DNA of 64,000 nt. Origin: Ktedonobacter racemifer DSM 44963 (GTDB lineage Bacteria > Chloroflexota > Ktedonobacteria > Ktedonobacterales > Ktedonobacteraceae). Position 1 is the first letter of the stretch; each line of letters starts with the position of its first letter. The notes beneath the pieces are model-generated. The model made no database searches. It saw only the letters and a list, made by a program, of their open reading frames with translations, and was not told where the DNA came from. The stretch lies in assembly GCF_000178855.1 (NCBI RefSeq), contig NZ_ADVG01000003.1:2046001-2110000 (forward strand), written 5' to 3'. The position numbers and the translations under genes are program-made. Of the stretch, positions 46,255-55,085 are shown one piece after another.

Positions 46255-46700
46255 AATCGAGGCAGGAGCCCCCCGCATTCATGCGCGGGGAGGAATGCCG
46301 AGTCCTTACAAGGCGCATGGGTGGCGGGGGTCTGCCCTCTCCTTTCCGGTTTTACTACACTGTTTGAGAATAAGAACTTATACGCTGAGAACAGGCTAGA
46401 GCAAAGGCACTCCTCTGCACAGCACGAGAAACGGTTTGTGATGCATGGATACCTGCATCAGCCAGACTGTTCAGCATGCCAGGATCGGCATGGGGCCAAA
46501 GCCCTACTCGCTAGCTCAACCTGTGAGTACCCTTTCCTGGTGGGGCGACTCTCTGCGGAGAGTACCGCTTGGTTGAAGCGGCCTGTCACCCGTCCTAACG
46601 GTGTTCAGGCTCGTCCTGAATGCTAATGCGTCCACCCCTGGTCCCCTGGTAGAGGGAGGTGAGGTGCAAGCCTCTAACTTTAGCTATGGGGTCTGGTGAC
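46255..46700 (+). ncRNA. Structured non-coding stretch, candidate IS200/IS605 end or omegaRNA remnant
   Basis: No gene fits here. The left end has a GC hairpin CCCCGCATTCATGCGCGGGG followed by AGGAATG, as at right ends of IS200/IS605 elements. From 46543 several stem-loops follow one another: CTCTC/GAGAG, CCGCTT/AAGCGG, CACC/GGTG and TTCAGG/CCTGAA. The stretch ends with AAGCCTCTAACTTTAGC. Such serial hairpins occur in TnpB guide-RNA scaffolds. No tnpB or tnpA gene is present, so if related it is an orphan remnant. Confidence 0.3.
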
Positions 46701-46748
46701 TGATCTTCCTTTACTACATGTCTCTATAGTCAAATCCTTATGCGCTCT

Positions 46749-47792
46749 TCAACAATCACGCAGTGAAAAGTCCAACACGAACTCATAGCGTCGTGTCTCT
46801 TGAGGCTGAAGTTGCGGCAACGTGCCTTGCTCGCGATGCAAAGCTCGTCCTTCGGTTGAGGTATTCCCCGGTTCAAATCCAAGAACATATTCCCCTCTGG
46901 CAGCATTTTTCCATTGCGTAAGAAACGGGCACGCTTCACGCAGATAGCGAATGCTGGCCCGCAGCGTTTTTTCTTGCTCGTTCCATCTGATCTTATTTTC
47001 CACGGAGACTTCTATCCAACCATGCTCTCCCCGTATTCCTTCGTGAAGGAGCACGGTCGGTGCCGCATCGGACGGCTCCTGAAAACGATCCCAAGCTGTG
47101 ACGGGTCCATCCCCCTGAATCCAGCGTCTCGTGCGCGCTTCTGGAATGAAGATGCGACATGTCTCGCTGATTAGCGGAAAACCAAGATTAAAGTGATAGA
47201 GGATCATATGGTCAATCGGAGTGAATGCCTCATTGGTGACCTCATCCACGATACTGATGCGGTTCGTTCCCATGGCAGTTCGAATCGTTCGGGTGAGCGT
47301 GATGTTTTCCCCAACCGCTGACGATTGTCGTACTCGTCCCTGAAATATCAACTCGTATGCATCGCTGGTTTGTACTGCTTCCGAGCGTAACAACTCTGCC
47401 GGGATAAAAGAAACTCTCCCATGTAATCCGAGCGCTTCACCTTGATCCATATTCGGTTTACCCATATAGGTCAGACCACATGTGGCTAACAAACCTCCTT
47501 CAAAACCCCGATTCCACTCCCGACCATCTTTTTCGTAGAAATGCGGTGCAACTGGTCCCGTAGCTGATAACCAACTCACAGGGACTCCATAGAGCTCGCA
47601 TAAGCCAAGATCAAAGGCTCGGCTGATAGAAATCTGGAAGGAAAGACCGGTTCCATTTCGAACAAGAAGGACCTCATTGCCGTGCCCGCGCCCCTCTTGC
47701 AAGAGGACCCGTTGATACCCGGCAAGTTGCCTTAGATTCCCAACTCTTTGTCGCAGATCTGCTATCGTGGAAACGCCATATCCCAGCGTCAT
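46749..47792 (-). CDS. DUF4432 family aldose-1-epimerase-like protein
   Basis: The 347-residue protein matches the DUF4432 pattern: SFQISISRAFDLGLCELYG near 51-69, GGLLATCGLTYMGKPNMDQGE, GLHGRVS and a late LGFEPGNTST. The fold is the galactose mutarotase beta-sandwich. It would interconvert anomers of a sugar released by the sulfatases, in the cytoplasm. It lies upstream of the structured stretch and sulfatase C on the same strand. Confidence 0.85.
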   Translation of the reverse strand: MTLGYGVSTIADLRQRVGNLRQLAGYQRVLLQEGRGHGNEVLLVRNGTGLSFQISISRAFDLGLCELYGVPVSWLSATGPVAPHFYEKDGREWNRGFEGGLLATCGLTYMGKPNMDQGEALGLHGRVSFIPAELLRSEAVQTSDAYELIFQGRVRQSSAVGENITLTRTIRTAMGTNRISIVDEVTNEAFTPIDHMILYHFNLGFPLISETCRIFIPEARTRRWIQGDGPVTAWDRFQEPSDAAPTVLLHEGIRGEHGWIEVSVENKIRWNEQEKTLRASIRYLREACPFLTQWKNAARGEYVLGFEPGNTSTEGRALHREQGTLPQLQPQETRRYEFVLDFSLRDC

Positions 47793-47882
47793 GGTTATTA
47801 CTCCCTTCTGCCAACCACTTGTATGAAAGAAAAATACTTTTCAAATCTCCAAAGTGCTCTACCTGGAAAATATGGATGCATT

Positions 47883-48238
47883 CTACAAAGTCAAGCGTTG
47901 AAATTGCTCCTGCGGCGCTCCACTCTCGATGAATGGATCTCACAATGCTCCGGTTAAGCGCTCCACTTGATCTGAGTATCGGCCTGCACGATCATTTGGA
48001 TCTTCTTCCCTATTACTCAACCTGATTGATTCTAACCACGAGGAATAATGGACCGTAGCAAAACTTGTCCGACTCAGAATGCAGAGAGGACTGTTGGGGT
48101 AGACAGTGGTAAAACATGTGCCCTCCATAACCAGCTTGCTTAAACTCGAACAGCTGTGTATACAACGGGACGTCCGAAACTAGCTATAGCATCCTGTCGA
48201 TGTCTATTGCCCATAACGAGTAGAACGTTCAATCTCAC
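47883..48238 (-). pseudogene. Chimeric dead sulfatase: N-terminus of E-type joined to C-terminus of D-type
   Basis: Read from 48238, the sequence resembles the first ~55 codons of sulfatase E (55-56.4 kb), with a GTG start and several breaks. The active-site motif has become CILSR in place of CIPSR. At about 48052 it switches to the last ~55 codons of sulfatase D (WLSNREEDPN in D, RLSNREEDPN here) and ends at the same TAG position (47883). The bases at the joint (GGACC) are shared by both parents. Flanks match the same two loci, so this is a collapsed copy of the D-transporter-E segment. Confidence 0.85.
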
Positions 48239-48452
48239 GGGCTCCTTCGCTCATTCCCGCCTCTCCTGAACCAATCGTTGGCTTTCCGACCATAATGATG
48301 CGTCACTCATCCATTATGCTGACGAGAAGCGAAGCGACTCGAAAGAGGATATTTGGCGATAAAGGTTGGCGCACAGACCACGCTCACACACCTTGTAACG
48401 GCGGCAAATACAAAGTGGCAATGCGTCAACACGAGCTCTTATTGTTCTTTGA

Positions 48453-48498
48453 TTACTCGTGTAATTATTTAATAACATGAAATGGTTCTGTTTGTCAA
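48453..48498 (-). promoter_or_regulatory. Promoter with operator-like inverted repeat, copy A
   Basis: On the minus strand TTGACA (48498-48493) is followed after 18 bases by TATTAA (48474-48469), then by TTACACGAGTAA (48464-48453), a near-palindrome with a central CG as is usual for LacI-family operators. The same elements with identical spacing occur upstream of sulfatase E. Here they drive only the dead chimera. Confidence 0.6.
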
Positions 48499-48516
48499 GA
48501 GGATGTTTCTCAGCGA

Positions 48517-48675
48517 ACAGGGCTTTTCGGTTTACCCGAATCGCCTGTTTTGCCGCCTTCGGCGGCGGGCGGAAAGAAAGGGAGGCGAGGACACCTCGGG
48601 CGCTAGCAGGTGGGCTAGCTGCCCTCCTGCACCACCCGCTTGTCCGGTTATTACGGGACAAGCAAAAAGCCCTGT
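48517..48675. mobile_element. 159-bp MITE-like element
   Basis: ACAGGGCTTTT at 48517-48527 is matched by the perfect inverted AAAAGCCCTGT at 48665-48675. The 8-base sequence CTCAGCGA flanks both sides directly (48509-48516 and 48676-48683), as expected for a target-site duplication. The inside has further hairpins (GCCGCCTTCGGCGGC) and no coding capacity. It sits between the collapsed sulfatase copy and the end of the LacI gene. Confidence 0.8.
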
Positions 48676-48718
48676 CTCAGCGAATGAGGAGAAAATGTGC
48701 TATTCACGCTTCGCCGTT

Positions 48719-49792
48719 TTAGCTTCCCTTCGCTCCAGGAGGGGCTGTAGACGCTCGTATCGTCAGCCGGGTGGGAAGCACAATCTGGACTTTTTCCTGG
48801 ATAGTATGTGTAGCTTCAATCTCTTCTATAATGAGTGCAACAGCTCGTTCAGCAACCTCTTCAAGTGGCTGGGAAACACTGGTCAAAGGTGGATATAAAT
48901 ACGCGGCAAAGGTATCGTCGTAACTGATCACGCTCAGATCTTCAGGAACGCGTACGCCTGCTTGATACAAAGCTCGAAGCACACCTAACGCTTGTATATC
49001 GGACGCCACAAAGAGCGCTGTTGGAGGTATCTCTAAAGAGAGCAAATCCTGCGTAAACCTGTATCCCTCCTCCAGAGAATACACACTTCCTAAGCGAAGA
49101 TATTCATCGCATACAGCTACCTTCCTATGTTCCAACGCTCGCCTGAAATTGTTCAACCTCATCCTGTCGACAGGATGAGACCCTCCATTGCCAAGAAATG
49201 CAATACGCTGATGTCCTTGACTTACCAGGTGGTGAATCGCCTCGTTGATTCCCTGTGATGAGTCAACTGTAACACTCGAAGTGTACACTTCGAGTTGCGG
49301 ACGAATCAGCTGGACAATCGGTAAACCTTCGTCAACAAATTGTTGGGCATCGGACACGCTACCTGGCCAATCAAAGATGACGCCATCTACGCGATAACCA
49401 AGCAGATGTTGGAGAAGCTCTTTCCTATGATGGAAGGTATAGCCTTCGGCACTTACTTCAATAACATGGTAGCCGTTGTTTTGAGCCGCACGTGTTATGC
49501 TCGCACCCAGATGGTATGGAACAGGTTGCTCATAGAGCACTCCATTAAAAGAACGTCTTACATATCCAATAACCCTGCTCCGTCCTCGACGCAAGGATTG
49601 GGCCGCCAGATCAGGAGAGTAGCCAAGCTCAGAAGCCGCAGTCAAAATACGTTGCCGAGTTTCTGCAGAAACTCGAATATTACTTCGTGCGCCATTAAGG
49701 ACTACAGAGACGGCCGCTCGAGATACACCTGCTCTTCTGGCTACATCATTACTGGTAGCTGAACGCGCTTTCAAAATACATTCCCCCGGCAA
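48719..49792 (-). CDS. LacI-family transcriptional regulator of the sulfatase island
   Basis: The 357-residue protein has the LacI DNA-binding region at residues ~12-60 (SNDVARRAGVSRAAVSVVLN) and an effector domain with HHLVSQGHQRIAFLGNGG and SVISYDDTFAAYLYPPLTSV. It is on the same strand as the sulfatases, next to a promoter with an operator-like repeat, and is the likely regulator. The inducer is probably a sulfated or desulfated sugar. Confidence 0.9.
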   Translation of the reverse strand: MPGECILKARSATSNDVARRAGVSRAAVSVVLNGARSNIRVSAETRQRILTAASELGYSPDLAAQSLRRGRSRVIGYVRRSFNGVLYEQPVPYHLGASITRAAQNNGYHVIEVSAEGYTFHHRKELLQHLLGYRVDGVIFDWPGSVSDAQQFVDEGLPIVQLIRPQLEVYTSSVTVDSSQGINEAIHHLVSQGHQRIAFLGNGGSHPVDRMRLNNFRRALEHRKVAVCDEYLRLGSVYSLEEGYRFTQDLLSLEIPPTALFVASDIQALGVLRALYQAGVRVPEDLSVISYDDTFAAYLYPPLTSVSQPLEEVAERAVALIIEEIEATHTIQEKVQIVLPTRLTIRASTAPPGAKGS

Positions 49793-49901
49793 AATTCAAT
49801 TACTGGCTGCCCTACCTGGAACATTGACGAGAATAGGGCGCGTTCTCGTATTGTAAAGGAAATGAACAAGAAGTACAATCTCTCATTGTTGCTCGGTTCC
49901 A

Positions 49902-50868
49902 TCAAAAATCGGGATGCAAATGACAAAAACGAATGTGTTCGCTTCGTAGAGAGGTGGGGATCACGTAATGGATCTCCACCTCGCCCATCGTCACAATAAC
50001 GCGGTCAATAAGCAACTCGACCATCTGCCGTTTCTGCTCAAATGTTGCCTCTACTAATCCTGCCTGAATCCGCTGACAAAAAGCCGTGAGCGCTTCACAC
50101 ATCCCGGAGATCTCCATCCGTTGATGAATCAGGGCTTGCTGCAAGCGGTTCTGCTGATCCAAGGCAACGAGCCGTTGCTCAAGTTCCTGACGACGGTGAC
50201 GATATTCCTCTAGAGGGAAAACGCCACCCAGATAGGCTTCAGTGAGTCGTTCCATCTGTGCTGTGAGAGCGGCAAGCGCTTTCCGGTGTTGCTCTTGCCG
50301 GGCCTGCATTTCCTGAGGCAACCAGTCCCCTGCTTGAGCGCGCCGCAGGGCCAGGGCAAGATTGGTGGGATCAGAGATGAGTTGACAAAGATCCGACCAC
50401 ACAAGATCATCAAGCTGACCAACCGGAATGTAACGTGAGCGACAACGTTCTTCATGGGTGTGGATGGGATGCCATTTGCCGTGGCAGAGATAATACGCGT
50501 GCGTTCCGCGCGTCACCCCAACACAAGCTCCTCAACAAAGACCACAACTCACGAGGGATGCGCAGCAGATAGGGGTGGGCGGTATTATTGCGCCCGGCTA
50601 AGCTGGCATTCTCTCGGAGCTTGGCCTGCACTTGCTCAAAGCACTCTTGGCTCACAATCATGGGAACCTGGCTCACCACTATCCAGTCGGTTGAAGGGGT
50701 GGGAACGGAACTCTCACCCCGACCTGCAGGTTGTAAAGGAGAACGGCGACAACGAGTCTGTGTGACGTGTTTCCGATTGGCATACAGGGTGCCGGTATAG
50801 GTGGGATTGGTCAGCAATTGTCGCAGCGAGGAAGGATGCCAGATTTTTCCCCCAGCGGAACTGAGCAT
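49902..50868 (-). pseudogene. Large serine recombinase, 5'-truncated and frameshifted
   Basis: The 3' part in one frame encodes the zinc-ribbon end and coiled coil of a large serine integrase (LDDLVWSDLCQLISDP, EEYRHRRQELEQRL). The upstream part in another frame encodes the Recombinase domain (WHPSSLRQLLTNPTYTGTLY). The frames cross near 50,500, inside the zinc-ribbon where the Cys are disrupted. The N-terminal catalytic resolvase domain is absent. It is a dead integrase from an old mobile element. The stretch 50869-51050 upstream has nothing clear. Confidence 0.85.
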
Positions 50869-51089
50869 CAGGCCTGCTAACGGTCTGATGGTGGACTCTC
50901 CAGAGGCGTTGTTTCATAGGCATCTCCTGCCTGAGAAGAAGAAAAAGGATATCTCTCCCTATGATACGCCAACTGTCGAGCAGCTTGGGCTCGTAAGGAT
51001 AATGGGAGTTGCCACTGACCCAGATGTAGCTTGGCGAAACGGCTCACACAGAATTTATCATTTGCAATCATACCATTAAAGGCTGCAAG

Positions 51090-51872
51090 ATGGTGGCCTG
51101 GATGGGCTTGGCGATCATGGTCAAGACACGCCTCTGGCTGGCTGGAACCGTCTCACTCACCCGTGATCGGGTGCTGGCTGATCGGATCTTGCAACAGGTA
51201 CGACGCTGTGCAGAGCCTCTGAAAGCGCTGCTGGTCTTGACCGATGGCTGGGCGGCGTATCCAGGCAGCATCAAGCGAGCTTTTCGCGAAAAGGTCAAAG
51301 ACACACCAGGACGAGGGCGAGCTCGCTTGTGTCTCTGGCCAGACCTGCATATTGGGACGGTGATCAAGCGGACACAGAAGAAACGCGTTGTTGAGGTCAC
51401 GCGCACCATGTCGCATGGCTCACAAGAGGAGGCTGAGCGGCTTTTGCAGCAATCCCAAGGGGGAAGTGTTCTCAACACTGCCTTCATTGAGCGCTTGAAT
51501 GCCACCATGCGTCAGCGACTTGCCACCTTGACACGCAAATGTCGCCAAGGCGCTCGCCGCCTGCGTCCATTGGAAACGGGAATGTACCTGCTGGGCACGA
51601 CTTACAACCTGTGTTGGCCACATCATGAGCTCTGTAAGCTGACCCATGAGGGCAGAGTCTGTACGCCTGCCATGGCAGCAGGGCTCACCGACCACATCTG
51701 GAGTGTAAGCGAACTCTTGCACTACAAGGTTGCTCCCACACCCTGGGTTGAGCCCAAGCGACGAGGGCGGCAAAAGAAAGACGCTCAGACGCCTGTTCTA
51801 GCAAGGAAGCAACCTTCCAATCGAGCCCTCGTCAGGCTACGCAAGGGGGTCTTGTGTTCAGCCACCGGTTAG
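51090..51872 (+). pseudogene. DDE transposase lacking its N-terminus
   Basis: The 260-codon frame has a catalytic-core-like LVLTDGWAAYPGSIKRAF and FIERLNATMRQRLATLTRK (second D and E), and a basic C-terminal tail. The segment with the first catalytic Asp and any DNA-binding region is missing, since a TAG at 51027 closes the frame upstream. It is probably an inactive IS1/ISNCY-like remnant; no terminal repeats were found. Confidence 0.6.
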
Positions 51873-51959
51873 TGGTGTTCTACCCCAGCCAGGTGTATGG
51901 AAGAAAAATACGTTTTAGCCCTCCATATAGCTTGCTACATCTGGGAAGGATGCATGCAT

Positions 51960-53453
51960 CTATAAATTCAAGCGTTGAAATTGCTCCTGAGGCGCGCCAA
52001 GCTCAATGAAGAGGTCTCTCAACGCTTCGGTTAAACGATCTACTTGCCCGTGATACTGATTGGCCTGATTGTAAAGCTCATTGGGATCTTCTTCCCTGTT
52101 ACTCAGCCAGGTTGGCTCTGCCCACGAGGGATAATTGACAACTGGACGCCGTCCATCCTGGTAGGCACCCAGCGTATATCCCAGCGGATCAAAACGTGCG
52201 GTCTGGTGTCCGTGCCAATAGAGTGGTTGATTTTCCGGACCGGGGGATTGATGGAGAATCCAATCTCCATCCGTGATCGAAACACTTTTCCCAAATTGTC
52301 CCGAAATGGCATATGTGTGGGCCTTCGCGGTCCTATTTTGCAAAATGGGAAGCAAGTCTACACCATGCCGCCCAGGAGGACATGGGCGGCCAAGGACACT
52401 TAATACGGTTGGGTAAATGTCGACAAGTTGGACGAGTTGATCTCTTCTCTCACCTACTCTATAGTCTGGATGCACAAGGATGAACGGAATGTGGCTGAGT
52501 GCACCAAACTGATGCGTTTGGGTTTTACCAATTCGGCCATGATCACCATTGAACGTCCCGTGATCGCTCGTAAAAATCACAACTGTATCTTCCCAGAGAT
52601 GTAATGCATCCATTGTATCCAGGAATGTACCGAGCCATTTATCAGTGAACACGACACTAGCAGCATAACGTGCCTGAAAGTGACGTAGCTCGTCTTCCGT
52701 CATATGTCGGCGCCAGAAATCGTAGGGCGGTTTTGAATGCCAGCGCTCTACCTGATACCCACGTGGATCAAACATCTTTACATATTCTTCAGGTGGATCC
52801 CAGGGTTCATGCGGATCAAAACAATCAATATGCAGGTAGAAATCTTTATAACCATGATTGGCTTGTAGCCACTCGCTCGCCCGTGTAAATACTTGCGCGC
52901 AAAAATAGTCTTCTTCTTTCTTTCTGGTTAAGAAGACGTTACGATGATGACGCTCCACCTTGCTCATAGGATCATCGGGGCATGGAAAGGTAATGGGGTC
53001 CGTCTTCCAGGCGTCTCCTTCATGCCCCCGAATAAACTCGTAGCCAGCATATCCCATATGATAGTTTCCAGCACCCTGCTCCCACAGATGAAAATGATCC
53101 GTGATCAGATGGCTGACAGAATATCCATCAGTTAATAATCTGGTGAGAGAAGCCGGCTTGGGACCAGATATCTGACGAGGCAAATCAAGATCATCATCCT
53201 CCAGTGGACCCCATCCTCGCTCAAGGAACTCGTAGCGACCAGTGTAGATGTCACGTCGTGCTGGCATACACGGCGATGAACCGCACCACGCATTGTCAAA
53301 AACAGTTCCGCGATCTGCCAACCGCTCTATATTTGGTGTAGGAACAACCCACGGTGCCTGCTCACCAGAGAGGTCACTGAGTGGATGACCCTTATGATAT
53401 GGACTACAATGATCCCACCGTAGCGTATCACAAAGAATGACAATGCAGTTCAA
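51960..53453 (-). CDS. Sulfatase D, Cys-type (CMPAR), TTG start
   Basis: The 497-residue protein has metal motif ILCDTLRWDHCS, formylglycine motif CMPAR with C62, and FTSDHGTFNGDHGRIGKTQ. It is a paralogue of sulfatase C. The only start that keeps the N-terminal metal Asp is a TTG (53453-53451) that overlaps the MFS stop codon as TTGA, so translation depends on the transporter gene upstream. No signal peptide is seen. A collapsed second copy of its 3' end lies at 47.9 kb. Confidence 0.9.
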   Translation of the reverse strand: MNCIVILCDTLRWDHCSPYHKGHPLSDLSGEQAPWVVPTPNIERLADRGTVFDNAWCGSSPCMPARRDIYTGRYEFLERGWGPLEDDDLDLPRQISGPKPASLTRLLTDGYSVSHLITDHFHLWEQGAGNYHMGYAGYEFIRGHEGDAWKTDPITFPCPDDPMSKVERHHRNVFLTRKKEEDYFCAQVFTRASEWLQANHGYKDFYLHIDCFDPHEPWDPPEEYVKMFDPRGYQVERWHSKPPYDFWRRHMTEDELRHFQARYAASVVFTDKWLGTFLDTMDALHLWEDTVVIFTSDHGTFNGDHGRIGKTQTHQFGALSHIPFILVHPDYRVGERRDQLVQLVDIYPTVLSVLGRPCPPGRHGVDLLPILQNRTAKAHTYAISGQFGKSVSITDGDWILHQSPGPENQPLYWHGHQTARFDPLGYTLGAYQDGRRPVVNYPSWAEPTWLSNREEDPNELYNQANQYHGQVDRLTEALRDLFIELGAPQEQFQRLNL

Positions 53454-54808
53454 GCTTTTTCTCCTTCTGTCCCTATCAGCTTGCTTTCGCTTCCGAGGAT
53501 TTCTTCAAGCGAACGATTTTCTGTTGCGACCGGCCGCAAGATGAAACCAACGATCAGGCCGATGAACATCACTACCGATACAACGGTAACGGCCCAGGTC
53601 CATCCCAGGCTAACCTGGAGAATAGGGAAGATGAATGTTGCGAACATAGCACCAAAGCGGCTGATCCCGGTAGCTAACCCCTGCGCAGTACCTCGCAACA
53701 TCGTCGGAAAAAATTCAACGGACCACGGATAAAGAGCTGTGGTGACAATCTGGTTGCAAATGGTAGAGGCCAAAATCAATGCCACAAAGAGGATCGGTTG
53801 CGATCCGGTAACAAACGCAACAGCGAATGTAAACACCACATTAATAAGCCAGCTCGTGAGTATGATCGATCTTCGACCAATGCGATCCAAGAAAAGAGCT
53901 GTAATAAAGGAGACCACAGCGTAGATCAGGTACAGCACGGTGTTCACTTCAAGTGCAGCTATATTGCCATGAACACCAAAGGTCTGGAGCAGGATCGGTA
54001 AATACGAGTTGAAGGACGATCCTCGGTAAATGCTCACAAACCAGAACACGAGGACAACGGTTAAAGGAACCGCATACCTCTTGCTAAATAACACACTCAC
54101 TTTCGACTCTGCATCAACAGAAGATGGTACGCTTGTTGAGCTTTCGTCAACCTTTCTACTGAACTCCTCCTGATCCACATTTTGGCCTTTCGCAAGTAAC
54201 CAGCGTGGACTTTCCGGCATACGAGTACGTAAAAGCATAACAATTACGGCAATCACGGCACTTAGCCCCAGTGCCCAACGCCACGCATTCTGATTTCCAT
54301 TCAGAAGAAACACAATGGTGACGATGCCCGATACGGTTGCACCAGCAAACCAGAATGGTTGCATCAGACCGGTAAGAAAACCGCGCTTGTTCTTTGGACT
54401 GAATTCTGCAATCAGCGATGTACTAATCGGCACGTCTGCGCCAATTGCAAGGCCTGCAATAAAGCGCCCGATGAGCAGAATGGAGATATTCGAAGCAAAC
54501 GCGCTCACGAGTCCACCAATAACAAACAGCGATAGGTCTAGAATGAATGAGGTCTGACGCCCGATTTTATCGGTTAAACGGCCAAAAATAAGTCCACCGA
54601 GCGCCATACCGAGAAATGCCGCCGAGCTAATTAATCCGAGCTGCGGCGCTGTAAGCTTCCAGGCTGGCTGTAACAAAAGAAGCACGGCGCCAATGACCAA
54701 ATTGTCATAGCCGTCTAGAAATGCGCCCATCGCGCTGACAAAAGCGATAAATCCGACACTCTTGGTCAACAGCCTACTCTCAGCAATGTGTGACGTCTTT
54801 GTTTCCAT
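53450..54808 (-). CDS. MFS transporter, sugar-type
   Basis: The ~452-residue protein has 12 predicted spans and MFS signatures GYDNLVIG in span 1, GRLTDKIGRQTSF after span 2, PESPRWLLAKGQN before the central loop and LDRIGRRS after span 8. ATG 54808 has GGAGG five bases upstream, so it is preferred to the frame start at 54823. It overlaps sulfatase D. It probably brings in the substrate of D. The 54,809-55,085 gap upstream has an imperfect hairpin (54844-54878) and CCACCA/TGGTGG, which may be regulatory. Confidence 0.88.
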   Translation of the reverse strand: METKTSHIAESRLLTKSVGFIAFVSAMGAFLDGYDNLVIGAVLLLLQPAWKLTAPQLGLISSAAFLGMALGGLIFGRLTDKIGRQTSFILDLSLFVIGGLVSAFASNISILLIGRFIAGLAIGADVPISTSLIAEFSPKNKRGFLTGLMQPFWFAGATVSGIVTIVFLLNGNQNAWRWALGLSAVIAVIVMLLRTRMPESPRWLLAKGQNVDQEEFSRKVDESSTSVPSSVDAESKVSVLFSKRYAVPLTVVLVFWFVSIYRGSSFNSYLPILLQTFGVHGNIAALEVNTVLYLIYAVVSFITALFLDRIGRRSIILTSWLINVVFTFAVAFVTGSQPILFVALILASTICNQIVTTALYPWSVEFFPTMLRGTAQGLATGISRFGAMFATFIFPILQVSLGWTWAVTVVSVVMFIGLIVGFILRPVATENRSLEEILGSESKLIGTEGEKA

Positions 54809-55085
54809 GATGCCTCCATACATTTACATATATTGATGGTTGACTCCCCTCATCTGAAATATTCAAAAGATGAAGGGCAGCAAGGTATTACTCTCTTCCA
54901 TGAAGTTCTGGTGATGCTATCCCAAACTTCCTGTTCTTGCCACCACCAGTGGTGGATTCATCTCAATCAAGAGAGACAATGCATTCTGTGCAACATTGCG
55001 GTTTATGACACTTCAAAACAAAAAAGGATAGGTTTGAGCTGCTCTGAATAAATAGTTCATCTCTATCGATATGCACTGAGGTTCC

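Noticed and set aside
46177..46626. 149-codon plus-strand frame across the structured stretch.
   Set aside because: Its first part is antisense to sulfatase C, and the rest runs through hairpins with no TnpB-like zinc or RuvC motif.
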